Assembly (NCBI GenBank): GCA_019044685.2
Contig: JAGTXX020000011.1
Span: 1,798,001-1,862,000 of the forward strand
Reading direction: 5' to 3'
DNA: 64,000 bases
From: Nannochloris sp. 'desiccata'
Lineage: Eukaryota > Chlorophyta > Trebouxiophyceae > Chlorellales > Chlorellaceae
Shown here: positions 20,269-30,320 of the stretch, piece after piece
Layout of the letters: each line of letters opens with the position of its first letter
Numbering within the stretch: position 1 is the stretch's first letter
Program-made: the position numbers and the translations under genes
The notes under the pieces: generated by a model
What the model was told of the DNA's origin: nothing
The model's input: only the letters and a program-made list of their open reading frames with translations
Databases searched by the model: none

Positions 20269-20668
20269 GATTAAGGACTCCAGGGAGTTATTCGCATCAA
20301 TTTATTTTTGATGTCTGTTTATTCGAAGGCGACGATGTGATTTTATCGACAGCGGCGGTGTTTTTTTGGTCTATAGTGCTCCTGATTTTTGCTGTTACAT
20401 ATCCTTCTTTGATTCTATATTTCTGATTGTACTTCCTTCTCTGTCTTTGCGTTCATCGCGATTGGCAGTAGAGCGCATTCTCTGTGCTAAAGGCTGTAAT
20501 TCTCTCTCTCTCTCCCTAAAAGTATTTGTCCAGTCACTGCGTTGTTGGCAAAATGACCACGCTGGCCTTAAGAACTGCATTTTCGACCGGGAGTCAAACC
20601 GCTTGCTTCTTCCTCTCACCTGTAACGGCAAAGACTCACATGACAACATTAAATACGGAGAAGAACAA

Positions 20669-22185
20669 TTATTTCTGTGCACGTGCTATTCTTCTTAATT
20701 TCCGCCTCCTCGTCAATACCGCAGTCACCATCATCACACTTGCTGCAGCCAACGCTATAGACCCACTACTAATACCACCCGCTTGAGTAAAACTAGATGA
20801 TGAGAGTCCAGCTAACCCATATGCCTCAGAATGCTCTCTTATCTCACCACCACTATGGCTTCCGACCTTTGACGTCTTGGTTGTTAGTGAGCCATTGCAT
20901 CTTCGAGCTAGCCAGGTATCCATCTCTTTTACGGGAACAGGGTCCGCAATCCATGCTATTAATGTCTGCATGGTCACAAAGTATACTCCAGGCTTAGATA
21001 AAGCGTACTCAACAAACTTACGAGCTCGCTTTTCACGTTCCTGCATAAAGTTAGGAATTACGCTTTTTCCAGAAAACAATACTATCGAAGAGTAACATAA
21101 GAGGGCGAAAATGCATGCAAATCGACTGCACTTACCCCATTAAACCAAAACAAGTGGATATAAAACGGAATTGGCGCTCTGTTTCCATCATATGCAGCAT
21201 CTAAATTTGATTTTAAAATCTCATAAGGGTCGCCTTCTTCATCATTGCCTTCTCCGCCACGACCAGGATCTGGACAAATACAGTAAAAAAAAGTGAATTA
21301 CCCAGGTATCTAATCTGTATTATAAATCTACTTACCCATGCAGTATCTATTGCCTTGGTGAAGTAAAACCCAGACTGGCACTTCCCAGAGGCCATGATGT
21401 CGTTCTTTTCCTTCCTCTCCTTTCTTTATCCTATGCCTATTCTGCGGCACACCCGCATCCATACTATACGGCCATACCCTTGTTTTCTTCAACTGCTCTC
21501 CTTTAACAGACTCTACTATCGAGGAATCGTACAGAAACCCGGAATCTACGAGTAATTGCCGTTGCTCTACGCTCTCCGCAAGCAAGGGCGTTCTATACCC
21601 CACCACATGTTCACGTGGGATGGAGGTCTTTTCTAGTATCCAATCTCTAGATCCTACTATCTCGGAGATTTTTTCTTGTTCTCCTACCTCTGGATCGAGT
21701 TGATTTACATGATTTGTAGCATGGGCCCCAATTTCGTCCCCCATCTGCCACCGCTGTTTGATAGTCTTGGGGTCAGAGCCGTTTGTCATAACAAAGAAGG
21801 TACATGGAAGACGACATCCATTACTATGAGTCATTCCACCGACTAAAGTGTCGATATTTGCAGTGCTTTTAGGGTGAACTGTGTCGTCGTGGGTTAAGAG
21901 AATAAATTGAGGGGTGCGGTTGGGAGAAAGACCCCCTGGAGGTGAGGTCGACGCACAGGAACAGCCATTGGAACAGGTGGAGGAGTTGCATGTATACCAT
22001 TTAGGCCCATACGCAACTGTATATCAAGTATTAGATGAAATTGATTTAATTTAGACGAATGAGGAGGTGGACGGTGATAGGTGCGGTGACGTCGGTTGGG
22101 GGTAGGTGGGGCTTTGAGGGATCTTACCTGACCGTGATACGTGCAATAATAACAGCAAGTCGAATAGAGTAACTCTAAAATTCAT
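20669..22185 (-). CDS. Chitin deacetylase-like CE4 polysaccharide deacetylase, membrane-anchored
   Basis: Four exons (22128-22185, 21336-22016, 21136-21269, 20669-21040) encode 414 residues in phase. A hydrophobic leader (LFDLLLLLHVS) is followed by a short Cys-rich segment (WYTCNSSTCSNGCSC). The NodB domain has the metal-binding THDDTV (~60), GAHATNHVNQLDPE (~120) for the two histidines, and RTPLL (~170). Later blocks DAAYDGNRAPIPFYIH and VYFVTMQTLIAWI fit invertebrate and algal chitin-deacetylase-like proteins. It should remove acetyl groups from GlcNAc polymers to make chitosan. Near the C-terminus a ~20-residue hydrophobic segment and a basic RRRKLRR tail suggest membrane anchoring. A secreted chitosanase gene lies 19 kb away. 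Confidence 0.85.
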
Positions 22186-22606
22186 TTTCAAGGCCTGAGA
22201 CCAAAAATCAATTGGGAAATATAACTTTGCAAAGGAAATTCATAATCGATGGCACATTGCTTTAGTAGTAAGAATTCGAAATTTAAAGACGCAAAGGTGA
22301 CATCCATAGGACATAATGCCTGTGTTTCATCCAGGTATAATCAATAAGCTGGCTTGCAATTTTATTGCTGATAATTATGTTGATGTGTGGAAAGGTTGTT
22401 GTCGTTTAATTCAACACTGTTTTTAAAGCTTGCTGATGATAATCACGCCAACCCTCAAATTCGGTGGTTCACTTCAAACTATGACATCCTGATTTTGTTC
22501 ACCAAATGCGAGGGTGAATGAAATCATCCTAAAAAAGAACCTCAAGTCTTCAATTACTTTTAAATCTTGGCATTAATTGGACAGCTCTATCTTTCATGTT
22601 CGCCCA
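22186..22606. other. Divergent upstream region of the deacetylase and the glycosyltransferase
   Basis: AT-rich sequence between the deacetylase start (22185) and the glycosyltransferase start (22607). It should hold both promoters, so the two polysaccharide genes could be co-regulated. No distinct motif was identified. Confidence 0.4.
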
Positions 22607-23451
22607 ATGAAGCACCCGAGGCAGCAACCTAGATCTCGGTCTGGCTATCTAATAGCTCTAACTGTGATCCTCCTCACATTATGGGGGACACTCAGAACAG
22701 GATCCAATACCTCTCCAACCACCACCGCCACCATCGCCACCACTGCCTCTACAACAAATACAAAAGCATGCGCTAAACCAGACATCCTCTTCACATGCCC
22801 TGATGGTCGACGCGGTCTTCACATCGTCCACACTCGCTTCCTCGTCTCCCAATCAAAGGCAAACCTTCTCTTCCAAGCAACACGCCTTCAATTGATGAAT
22901 ACATTTTTAATACCTAGTCTGCAATCCCAATCAAAGAAACAATTTGTACTCTACGCCTCATACGACCCTGGCCTTAGTACAAACGTCGTCTCTGCCATGG
23001 AAGCTGCGCTGAAACTAACAGACGCCCATGTTTTTATAAATCCAGAGACACACACCGCAATGGCGTTGAATTATAGTCAAATAGCATGGAAATTAAAAGA
23101 ATTCGATTCGAAAGTAGATAAGATAGATATCTATATTACAAGTAGACTGGATATTGATGATACCACGCATATCGGGAGTGTAGAAGCTATCCAAAATTTT
23201 GCATGTAGTGGGAGAGAAATAGTTGCTAAAAAAGAAAACAGCGGTAAGGATAGAGGTTTAGGAAAACCAGTTTTTCAAGAGCCACCACCCATAAGGGTAG
23301 CGTATATTCAAGGTGGACAGCTATGGTTCCCATCAAAGAAATCATCAAGACCATACGGTGAAGTTGGTAAGCTCAACTTTCTCTTTATTAACTTCAATTA
23401 ACTAAGTGACTCCAGTTTTCTACCTTTCCCGTCATTCTATTTAAGGATCAT

Positions 23452-23487
<36 letters not shown>

Positions 23488-23997
23488 ATTATTATTATTA
23501 TAAGTTCTCATTCCTGATATGCTGCAGGTATCTGGAAGACGTGGAAAGAACATGTCTACGACGATATTTATAGATTTCTTGCCATCATGCAGTCCATGAT
23601 CATCACAGGCCATGATCAGATACTTGCTTGTCAAAGTCTAACTGTCTATGGCTACCCACACTACCGTCCCGAAGCCCTTGCCAATGTGTCTGGTACCATT
23701 CTCGGATGCCCCAAATTCAAATTCAATCCAGATATCAAACGTACAAACAAATATATGTTATTATGGGATCCCCCAATAGGTGATTTAGGTAATTTATATG
23801 TTCGTACAGCCTCATCATGGTCACATGATCAAATTGATCTGCATTTCCGATTAGAAGGCACAAATGTGTCTGTATTGGAAAGATCTTTTGGGATTGTACC
23901 AGCAGAGTTGGCTGCAGCGAATTTGTTGTTTGCTGGGTTTGAGCAACGGACGGCCGAGTTGTTGTTAAACAACTCTGATATTCCAATAGAAAAATAA
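22607..23997 (+). CDS. Putative rhamnosyltransferase-like type II membrane glycosyltransferase (paralogue)
   Basis: Exons 22607-23366 and 23528-23997 encode 409 residues; the first in-frame ATG is 22607. A basic start and one membrane segment (~13-31, LIALTVILLTLWGTL) are followed by a Thr-rich stem and FTCPDGRRGLHIVHTRFLVSQ. The acidic motif is ITSRLDIDDTTH. Exon 2 starts with WKTWKEHVYDDIYRF and contains PPIGDLGNLYVRTASSW, matching the C-terminal half of the gene at 745-1965. The two are paralogues of the putative rhamnosyltransferase family (PF11316). The intronless copy at 745 and this spliced copy stand 21 kb apart in opposite orientation. The intron holds a long poly-C run. Donor sugar is unproven. 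Confidence 0.72.
23453..23487 (+). repeat. 35-nt poly-C tract followed by (ATT)n in an intron
   Basis: An uninterrupted run of 35 cytosines within the intron (23367-23527) of the glycosyltransferase gene, followed at once by a short ATT repeat. The length may be approximate because such runs are hard to sequence. Confidence 0.85.
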
Positions 23998-24371
23998 AAA
24001 AATAAGTTTGCATATTGGCATATTCGTATTTTCTAAATATGTAGTTTACCTACATTTAGCTTGCATATTAGCATATCATGGGACAAGGGCTTTAGTTTTA
24101 GTTTTGTTAGATTTTCTTTTTAGTAGTTCTTTTTCCCCTTTAGCTTGTCTCATGCTGCACTTAAGCAGACTCTGATTCGCGCCTCTGTTGCCACTATGTC
24201 GGAGGATAAACTGTAATGAATGAATGAATGTACCTTATCTTACTGTCCTTTTTATCTCTTATTTACTAGTTTTATTCGTCCAACACGTACATATTCTCCA
24301 TTTACAGTATACTAATTGTATGATACTCCTAACTTAAACTCAAATTTAATGATATCTATCTGATAATATTT
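23998..24371. other. Intergenic region between convergent genes
   Basis: It carries the 3' UTRs of the glycosyltransferase and PDCD5 genes. A TGTAA at about 24210 precedes three AATG units. Nothing else is seen. Confidence 0.4.
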
Positions 24372-25120
24372 TTAAAAATCGTCATCAAATGCTCTCCGTC
24401 TTTGAATAGTTACTCTGGTTTTTGCCGCCGATTTCTCATTTACTTGTTCCAGCAGATCAATTAATCGATCTTCACTGACTTTTTCACCTAATGCACCTCT
24501 TTTCGCTGCGTTTATTATCATGTCTTCAATGGCACGGGCCTTGTCTGGCTTGACTAGTGCTATGCGAGCGACTGCAAAGGAAAGTGTAGAGAGATAACTT
24601 GGCAGTAATTAATCAAAAACGAGGAGATGAGATGCTCAGAATGGTCATATATTCGTATTGATGGATGCATGATGTATATTGCTATTCTAAAAGTATAGAA
24701 TTACGTACGTCTATCACGAGCTGCTGGCTGCAACAAGGCTACAAGCATTGAGCGGCGTTGGTCTTCATGAGCTTCTTTTGCCTCTGCTTGCTGTTGCTGT
24801 TCCTCGGCAGACATCGGACCCTGAATAGTGTAAGGTAAAGTAACGAGGTTAGACTCTCATTGCCATTGGACTGATGGACTATATATTGAATACATGGATT
24901 TCCTACCTTGCCACCACCGCCCTGCTGGGCCATCATTTCAGCCATGCGTCGTTGTCTAATCGCTTCCAACTCTGGATCGTCAGCCTGCAAATGAGAAATG
25001 CAGAGGTTTTTGAAATGGACCGTTGTTTTTGATGCACCAAGTGGTGAGATAGAAGGCCTGTAAACCAAAACAAACAAGTCCAAAGGACGATTCAAATTTG
25101 ATCTAAACTAGACTTGCCAT
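24372..25120 (-). CDS. PDCD5: PDCD5-family DNA-binding protein
   Basis: Exons 25118-25120, 24907-24984, 24709-24820 and 24372-24571 give 130 residues, the usual length. Exon 2 has ADDPELEAIRQRRMAEM, exon 3 SAEEQQQQAEAKE and RRSMLVALLQPAARDR, exon 4 ARIALVKPDKARAIED and a short acidic end. PDCD5 is a small triple-helix-bundle protein found from archaea to animals; the animal form promotes apoptosis and acts with prefoldin and TRiC chaperonin, while the archaeal form binds DNA. The first coding exon is only the ATG, and the next intron starts GCAAGT, a GC-AG intron. This is required: the expected start Met-Ala-Asp-Asp-Pro is restored only by that splice. Confidence 0.88.
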
Positions 25121-25464
25121 TTTTTAAGATGAATCCCTAGCTAATATTGCGTTTAGTGCTTGGTCAATAGTTTCGGGATAATGAATTTAGTAGAAAGCTG
25201 CAAGGAGAGCGACACAAAAAGTTTTATTAGCCTCTGAAGTTTAAGAAAAAATAAGGCTGAGCCCAATGTGACCAAAACGACTCTTGCATCCAACGATTCC
25301 TGCATTAATTGCATACACTTTTCATCAGATTGAACCTTGAGGCTGGATCAAGAGGACAGTTGAGCTAGAAAAGCGCAATAATGCCAATTTTATATCATTC
25401 TTTGTTAATTTGATTAAAATCTTTCCAAGCATTAAAGTAGTTTGAAGCTTTGTTACTTTGCACG
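25121..25464. other. Divergent upstream region of PDCD5 and the PNPase gene
   Basis: AT-rich interval between two opposed start codons (25120 and 25465) that must hold both promoters and 5' UTRs. No conserved element was recognised. Confidence 0.4.
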
Positions 25465-28110
25465 ATGCGTCATTTAGCAAACTCACTTCGGGCGCTGAAA
25501 AGCATCCGGCATGCATATGTTTCCTTTGAGCCTGCTCTACAAGAATTTGGCTCAATTAAACCTGCCGCTGACCGCCATGCCCGCTCCTTGCACCAAGCAC
25601 TCGTAGCCTCTGCTGCTGGTATTCCCGCAGATATTCTACCTGAGGATAAAGCACCAGTGAATGAAGAAGAACAAGCCATAAGAAATGAAGTAGATGTCGA
25701 TCTCGCTGATCTTGCTAGTACTTCTTCTACTGCTGCCGTCTTGGCGGCGAATTCTGTTTCTTCCTCCTGGTCAGCAGGAGCCTTCTCCAGTTTTTCAACA
25801 AACACTGCACCTATTTCTAATACTGTTGCTGTTGAAGACGATACATGGACTTTTGAAATTGGTAGACTAGCTAAATTAGCAGACGGGTCATGTTCCCTTC
25901 GGTCTGGGTCTACAACCGTGCTTACTACAGTAGCCTCGGCGCCTGGATTTTTCTTCAACCGCCGTGATCTGCGTTCTGTCCCGTTTCTAGTTGATTACAG
26001 AGAGAAGCTGTATGCAGTAGGCCGCATCCCGGGCACCTATAATAAAAGAGAAGGCGCCCCAAAAGAACACGAAATGCTTGCTGCCCGTCGATTAGAGCGG
26101 GCATTACGCCCATTGTTGCCCCGTGGCTACTCGTATGCTACAAAAATCACTGCCTCTGTTCTCAGTGCTGATGGAGCTGCAGATCCAGAGGTATTAGCGA
26201 TTAATGCAGCATCTGCCGCTCTTGCAGTCTCCGACATACCATGGGGAGGCCCTCTAGGCGCAGCACGCGTAGCATGGATCAACGAAAAATTAGTAATCAA
26301 TCCTAAACCTTCAGATATAAATGAAGACCAAGCTGAGCTGTCTTTGCTTGTTGCAGCTACCGAAGAGAGCATTGTTATGTTGGAAGCGTCTGGAAAGATT
26401 ATCTCTGAAGAAAAGTTTATAGAAGCCCTCCGAGCTGGAGTTGCTGCTGCTCGACACTTTCTACCAGTTCAAAAAGATTTGCAAAAGTCAAGAAATAGGG
26501 GCAAACGTGTCGCTGAGCTGGCTGGAGCTGACCCGGCAGCTGGACGCCGGGTTAGTGAAGTAGCCCGCGAAGCTGCTGACAGTATTCTACGCTCTTCAGA
26601 TCTTGGCTGTGCACCTCGCACCCAAGCGTTGATAGCAGCAAAGAGTAAAATAATAGAAACTATGCGAGCAGCTGGTTGTTGGCGCGCGGAATTCGCTCGA
26701 GTTCCTGGCTCAGGCTGCGTTACGAATTCTGACGTTGAACATGCCTTTTCAGCAGTATTAGGCTCAACAATGCGTTCTTTAGTCATCCAAGAAGGTCTTC
26801 GCCCTGATGGACGCGGTCCTATTGACCTCAGACCGTTCAAAATTGAAGCAGACCACGTTCCAGTTGTCCATGGCTCGGCTGTGATCGATGCTGGCGATAC
26901 TCAAGCGCTGTGTACAGCAACTATAGGGAATATCTCTGAAATGCAGAGAATAGAGTCATTATTAGGTGGCGATGATAGTAAAAGATTGTTTGTTCACTAT
27001 TCATTGCCGGATTTTGCGTTGGTTGAAGGAGTCGAGAGGAGCGGCATTTCTGGTGGGCCTTTAGTTCGACACGAAATGGATCGTTCTAGCTTTATAGAGC
27101 GTGCGTTACTTCCTGTGCTGCCATCAGAAGACAAATTTCCGTTCTCAGTTCGTCTCAACGCAGAAACTCTGGCAGCAGATGGTGGTTCTGGCACAGCTGC
27201 TGTCTGTGGAAGCGCTGTCGCCATGACTGATGCCGGAGTCCCGTTACGTTCTCTTGTAGCTGCTGTCAGTGTAGGAATGGTGTCTCAAGGTGGTGCATGG
27301 AACGGAGAACCTGAAAATTGGCCTGAAGATGAACGGAGACCTCCATTAGGGCAGTATGAATTAATTACCGATCCGATAGGACTGGAAAATTCTTTGGGCG
27401 ACATGGAACTGAGGGTAGCAGGCACAGCAGACGGGATCACAGCATGCCAGCTGGATGTTCAAATTCCAGGTGGGTTGCCGTTAGAAGTTGTTGAAGAAGC
27501 AATGAAGAGGGCGAAGGTGGCGAGGATACGGGCTCTAGGTGCCATGGAGGATGCCTTACAGAGTAGTAGCCACAGTGGTGGAAAGAACAGAGAGACAACT
27601 GTTGCGGACAAGAATGCTGCTATGTTTGGCACGTTACGCATTCCTATGACCTCTATCGGCGCTGTTATAGGTAAAGAAGGTTCTGTACTACGTGGAATTG
27701 AAGCAGCTAGTGGAGCGAAAGTCAATATAGGCGATGGCGGTATTTTGACAATATTTGCTCCAACGACAGCTCAATTTGAATCTGCCCGTGCTGCGCTACG
27801 TGCTGCGGCTGGGGATACATTAGAACAGGGCACATTGTATACTGGTAAAGTGGTGGGTGTTAAAGATTTTGGCGCCTTCATTCAGATTCCTGGGTGTGAT
27901 ATGCGTGCTTTGCTCCATATCAGTGAGATAGCGCCACAGAGAATACGAGCGGTGGAGGATGTGGTCAAAGTGGGGGATAGCGTGGAAGTGGTATTTTTGG
28001 GTAGAGATAATAGAGGGATGTTGAAAGTGAGTAGAAAAGCAGCATTGGCAATGAACAACTCTTCCTCCGTCTCGTCTTCTTCCGAGATAAGCGGTGCAAT
28101 AGATCAATAG
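25465..28110 (+). CDS. PNP: Organellar polyribonucleotide nucleotidyltransferase (PNPase)
   Basis: An intronless 881-residue protein with first ATG at 25465. The basic N-terminus (MRHLANSLRALKSIRHAY) suggests import into chloroplast or mitochondrion. Domain order is standard: first RNase PH core (~128-270, GRLAKLADGS), helical linker, second RNase PH core (~440-690, EGLRPDGRGPIDLRPF), KH (~728-780, IGAVIGKEGSVLRGIE) and S1 (~790-860, GKVVGVKDFGAFI). PNPase degrades RNA by phosphorolysis and can add tails. The second core departs from the family: the phosphate loop usually read as NGSSSMA is DGGSGTA, and the acidic pair in EDxxGDMD is ENSLGDME. The GHG after RRE is also changed (HEMDRSS). Activity may therefore be altered. 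Confidence 0.88.
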   Translation: MRHLANSLRALKSIRHAYVSFEPALQEFGSIKPAADRHARSLHQALVASAAGIPADILPEDKAPVNEEEQAIRNEVDVDLADLASTSSTAAVLAANSVSSSWSAGAFSSFSTNTAPISNTVAVEDDTWTFEIGRLAKLADGSCSLRSGSTTVLTTVASAPGFFFNRRDLRSVPFLVDYREKLYAVGRIPGTYNKREGAPKEHEMLAARRLERALRPLLPRGYSYATKITASVLSADGAADPEVLAINAASAALAVSDIPWGGPLGAARVAWINEKLVINPKPSDINEDQAELSLLVAATEESIVMLEASGKIISEEKFIEALRAGVAAARHFLPVQKDLQKSRNRGKRVAELAGADPAAGRRVSEVAREAADSILRSSDLGCAPRTQALIAAKSKIIETMRAAGCWRAEFARVPGSGCVTNSDVEHAFSAVLGSTMRSLVIQEGLRPDGRGPIDLRPFKIEADHVPVVHGSAVIDAGDTQALCTATIGNISEMQRIESLLGGDDSKRLFVHYSLPDFALVEGVERSGISGGPLVRHEMDRSSFIERALLPVLPSEDKFPFSVRLNAETLAADGGSGTAAVCGSAVAMTDAGVPLRSLVAAVSVGMVSQGGAWNGEPENWPEDERRPPLGQYELITDPIGLENSLGDMELRVAGTADGITACQLDVQIPGGLPLEVVEEAMKRAKVARIRALGAMEDALQSSSHSGGKNRETTVADKNAAMFGTLRIPMTSIGAVIGKEGSVLRGIEAASGAKVNIGDGGILTIFAPTTAQFESARAALRAAAGDTLEQGTLYTGKVVGVKDFGAFIQIPGCDMRALLHISEIAPQRIRAVEDVVKVGDSVEVVFLGRDNRGMLKVSRKAALAMNNSSSVSSSSEISGAIDQ

Positions 28111-28301
28111 ACGCGCTTTCTCTTGAGCGTTCTTGTTATTCTATTAATATATTACTTCATACCCCTAATTTCAGATAGTGTTTTGTATAATTTAACATTA
28201 CGGCATTTTAATATACCCAAACACGAGCACTCATTTTTATTACTTTCTAAGCAAAGAAGAAGTTGGAAATTAACACAGCGTAAACTAATTTTTCAAGTTA
28301 T

Positions 28302-30320
28302 CTAGTCTATCTTGACTGCTTGATATATGAGCCGCACAAATTTGTAGCATCCCATGAATCCAATCATTCCAGTCAACGCGAAGAAAGAAAGTGAGACAAT
28401 GGTCATGTACCCAAAATACATCAAGGCAGGGACAGTCTTGGTAATATCCAACTTTGTGTAGAAATAGAATAAAGAATAGAGAAATAAGTAGACAGCTGAC
28501 GATCCAGAGGTGAGGTAAGATCGCCACCACCAATGATAATCTTCAGAGCAAAGTTGAAAATAAGCCAAAACAATGGTAATTTCAGCGCATGTAACGATGA
28601 GAATGATAAAGACAAGTGCCAGAAAGCCAAAAAGATAGTAAAATTGGTGCATCCACATAGAAGTTAATATGAAGAATAATTCAATGAAGACAGCGCCAAA
28701 GGGAAGGATTCCTCCAACGAGAATTGAAAACACAGGGTGCATATACCATGGTTGTTCGGGTACTTGACGAGGGATTTTATTTGTTCGGACGGGATCTTCA
28801 GAAGCGGGTTTTCGGTACCCGAAGTACGACCCCATAAAAGTGAGAGGTACAGAAATTCCAATCCAGAGGAAAATTAAAGCCATTAATGCACCAAAAGGTA
28901 CCGCACCAGAGCTTCGTTGTCCCCAAACTAAGAAATTAAGGGTCAAGAAGATGACGGAGACGATTCCAGGGTAAGTTAATGCAGTTCGGACAGTCGTTGA
29001 TTTCCAGGCCTCGCCCTTGAAAGATTTATAAAGGCGGGCAGAAGAGTAGCCAGCAAAGGAGCCAGAGAAGACAAAGAGTAAGAGAATAGCAGTCATAAGA
29101 CCACCACGATTAGCAGGGGATAAGAAACCCAGAGCTGCAAACACCATAACCACCACCGACATACAGAACAATTGTACGCCAGTTCCTACAGCAACAGCCA
29201 ACCAAGAAGCATGCACAGGAGGTCTAAATACATCCCCATGGACTAGCTTCCATCCAGTTTCTTCAGCAGCTTCTTCTGCACTTTCCAATTGATTGTATTT
29301 AGAGATATCTCGGCGCAGCGTGCGCAGCATGATCATCGCGACCATGCCTGACAAGAACAAAACAATCATTACTGAGTTGACAACCGAAAACCAATGGATC
29401 TGATCATCAGTCATTAGGAGATACGTATCCCAACGAGAAGCCCAACGAATATCAGAAGCTTTATAAACCACATCATATGTAAAAACGACTTCTTTGCCCT
29501 CGGCAATTTGCAACTTGGGGTCCTTTGGAGACACATACCGCTGAGCTTCAGCGTCACAGGTAGTTAATTTCACAGGGTGATGATCATCATCGTCATCGTC
29601 ATGCCAAGATCCTTCATATTTATGTGCAACAGAGAAGGGTTCGACCTCAAATCCGACGATTCGCGCCAAATCGGTGGTCGCATCCCGGTGATACAAGATT
29701 GTGAAATGTAAGTGATTGTTTAAATAGACCTTGCCATTGTCGTCTTTAAAACCGACAGGGAATCCCCTTTCGTATGTTTTCACCTGTTTGCCTTTATCAT
29801 CACGTAATCGGATCATTCCAATAGGCAAATTATCCAAGATCATGTTGACCCGGTAATCATCGTTGATGCGGGATTTGAGAAGATTCGCTTGAGCTTTTGT
29901 GAGTTTTTCTTTGCGACAAAGAACTGCGCAGTATATGTTTCCCCTAAAGTTGGATTCGTAAGGTGAGTTTTCTATCCTATCACCTCGTAGCAATTCTCCC
30001 AAATTTTCAGTTTTGCTCTTTACTTTTTCGGGGCGGCAGTATGGTAAAGAGTAGTATTCGTATGGCAAGTTTTTTACTGAGTTCAACTTGTTGACCTTGA
30101 TGACGATTTTATCTCCCTGTAATGAACAAGAAAAGCAACGGTCAGAAAAGCAAAACGCGCATTTATTTAGATAATCCCTCGCAACCAACTCGGTAATGAA
30201 ATTCTGTTGGCTTTCCTTTGCAAAGTCCTGGGGAGCTACACCTGGCAGATAAAACGCCGTTGCAGATCCCAAAAAAATAGAAACCACCAGGGCTATGGAT
30301 GCTGTGTATTGTCGTGCCAT
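28302..30320 (-). CDS. Transmembrane 9 superfamily (nonaspanin, EMP70) protein
   Basis: An intronless 672-residue protein with signal peptide at 1-22 (ASIALVVSIFLGSATAFYLPG). The lumenal part (~23-310) contains the family's LPYEYYSLPYCRP, where the peptide is diagnostic, and GIYHRD-like and FEVEPFS segments. Nine membrane spans follow from ~320. Conserved blocks include WKLVHGDVFRPP, PFGALMALIFLWIGISVPLTFMGSYFG (given here in part), and RTNKIPRQVPEQPWY. The C-terminus is YQAVKID, matching the KxD retrieval and Golgi-retention signal of plant TMN proteins. These proteins sort membrane cargo with glycine-rich spans in the Golgi and endosomes. Length and order are normal. Confidence 0.93.
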   Translation of the reverse strand: MARQYTASIALVVSIFLGSATAFYLPGVAPQDFAKESQQNFITELVARDYLNKCAFCFSDRCFSCSLQGDKIVIKVNKLNSVKNLPYEYYSLPYCRPEKVKSKTENLGELLRGDRIENSPYESNFRGNIYCAVLCRKEKLTKAQANLLKSRINDDYRVNMILDNLPIGMIRLRDDKGKQVKTYERGFPVGFKDDNGKVYLNNHLHFTILYHRDATTDLARIVGFEVEPFSVAHKYEGSWHDDDDDDHHPVKLTTCDAEAQRYVSPKDPKLQIAEGKEVVFTYDVVYKASDIRWASRWDTYLLMTDDQIHWFSVVNSVMIVLFLSGMVAMIMLRTLRRDISKYNQLESAEEAAEETGWKLVHGDVFRPPVHASWLAVAVGTGVQLFCMSVVVMVFAALGFLSPANRGGLMTAILLLFVFSGSFAGYSSARLYKSFKGEAWKSTTVRTALTYPGIVSVIFLTLNFLVWGQRSSGAVPFGALMALIFLWIGISVPLTFMGSYFGYRKPASEDPVRTNKIPRQVPEQPWYMHPVFSILVGGILPFGAVFIELFFILTSMWMHQFYYLFGFLALVFIILIVTCAEITIVLAYFQLCSEDYHWWWRSYLTSGSSAVYLFLYSLFYFYTKLDITKTVPALMYFGYMTIVSLSFFALTGMIGFMGCYKFVRLIYQAVKID

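Larger units (their letters stand above)
16583..20526 (+). mobile_element. Full-length LINE (non-LTR retrotransposon) with 14-bp flanking duplication
   Basis: One intact ORF (16759-20268) is flanked by identical TCCCTAAAAGTATT at 16583-16596 and 20513-20526, read as a target-site duplication. An (ATT)n microsatellite (about 16594-16629) abuts the left copy and a short (TC)n run (about 20500-20513) precedes the right copy, which may be the simple-repeat 3' tail. There is no separate gag-like ORF and no poly(A). The intact frame and identical flanks suggest recent insertion. The element lies between the ureidoglycine aminohydrolase start and the 3' end of the deacetylase gene. Confidence 0.85.

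Noticed and set aside
20395..20682. Minus-strand frame of 95 codons at the LINE 3' end
   Set aside because: It crosses the target-site duplication and the deacetylase 3' region, so it mixes unrelated sequence.
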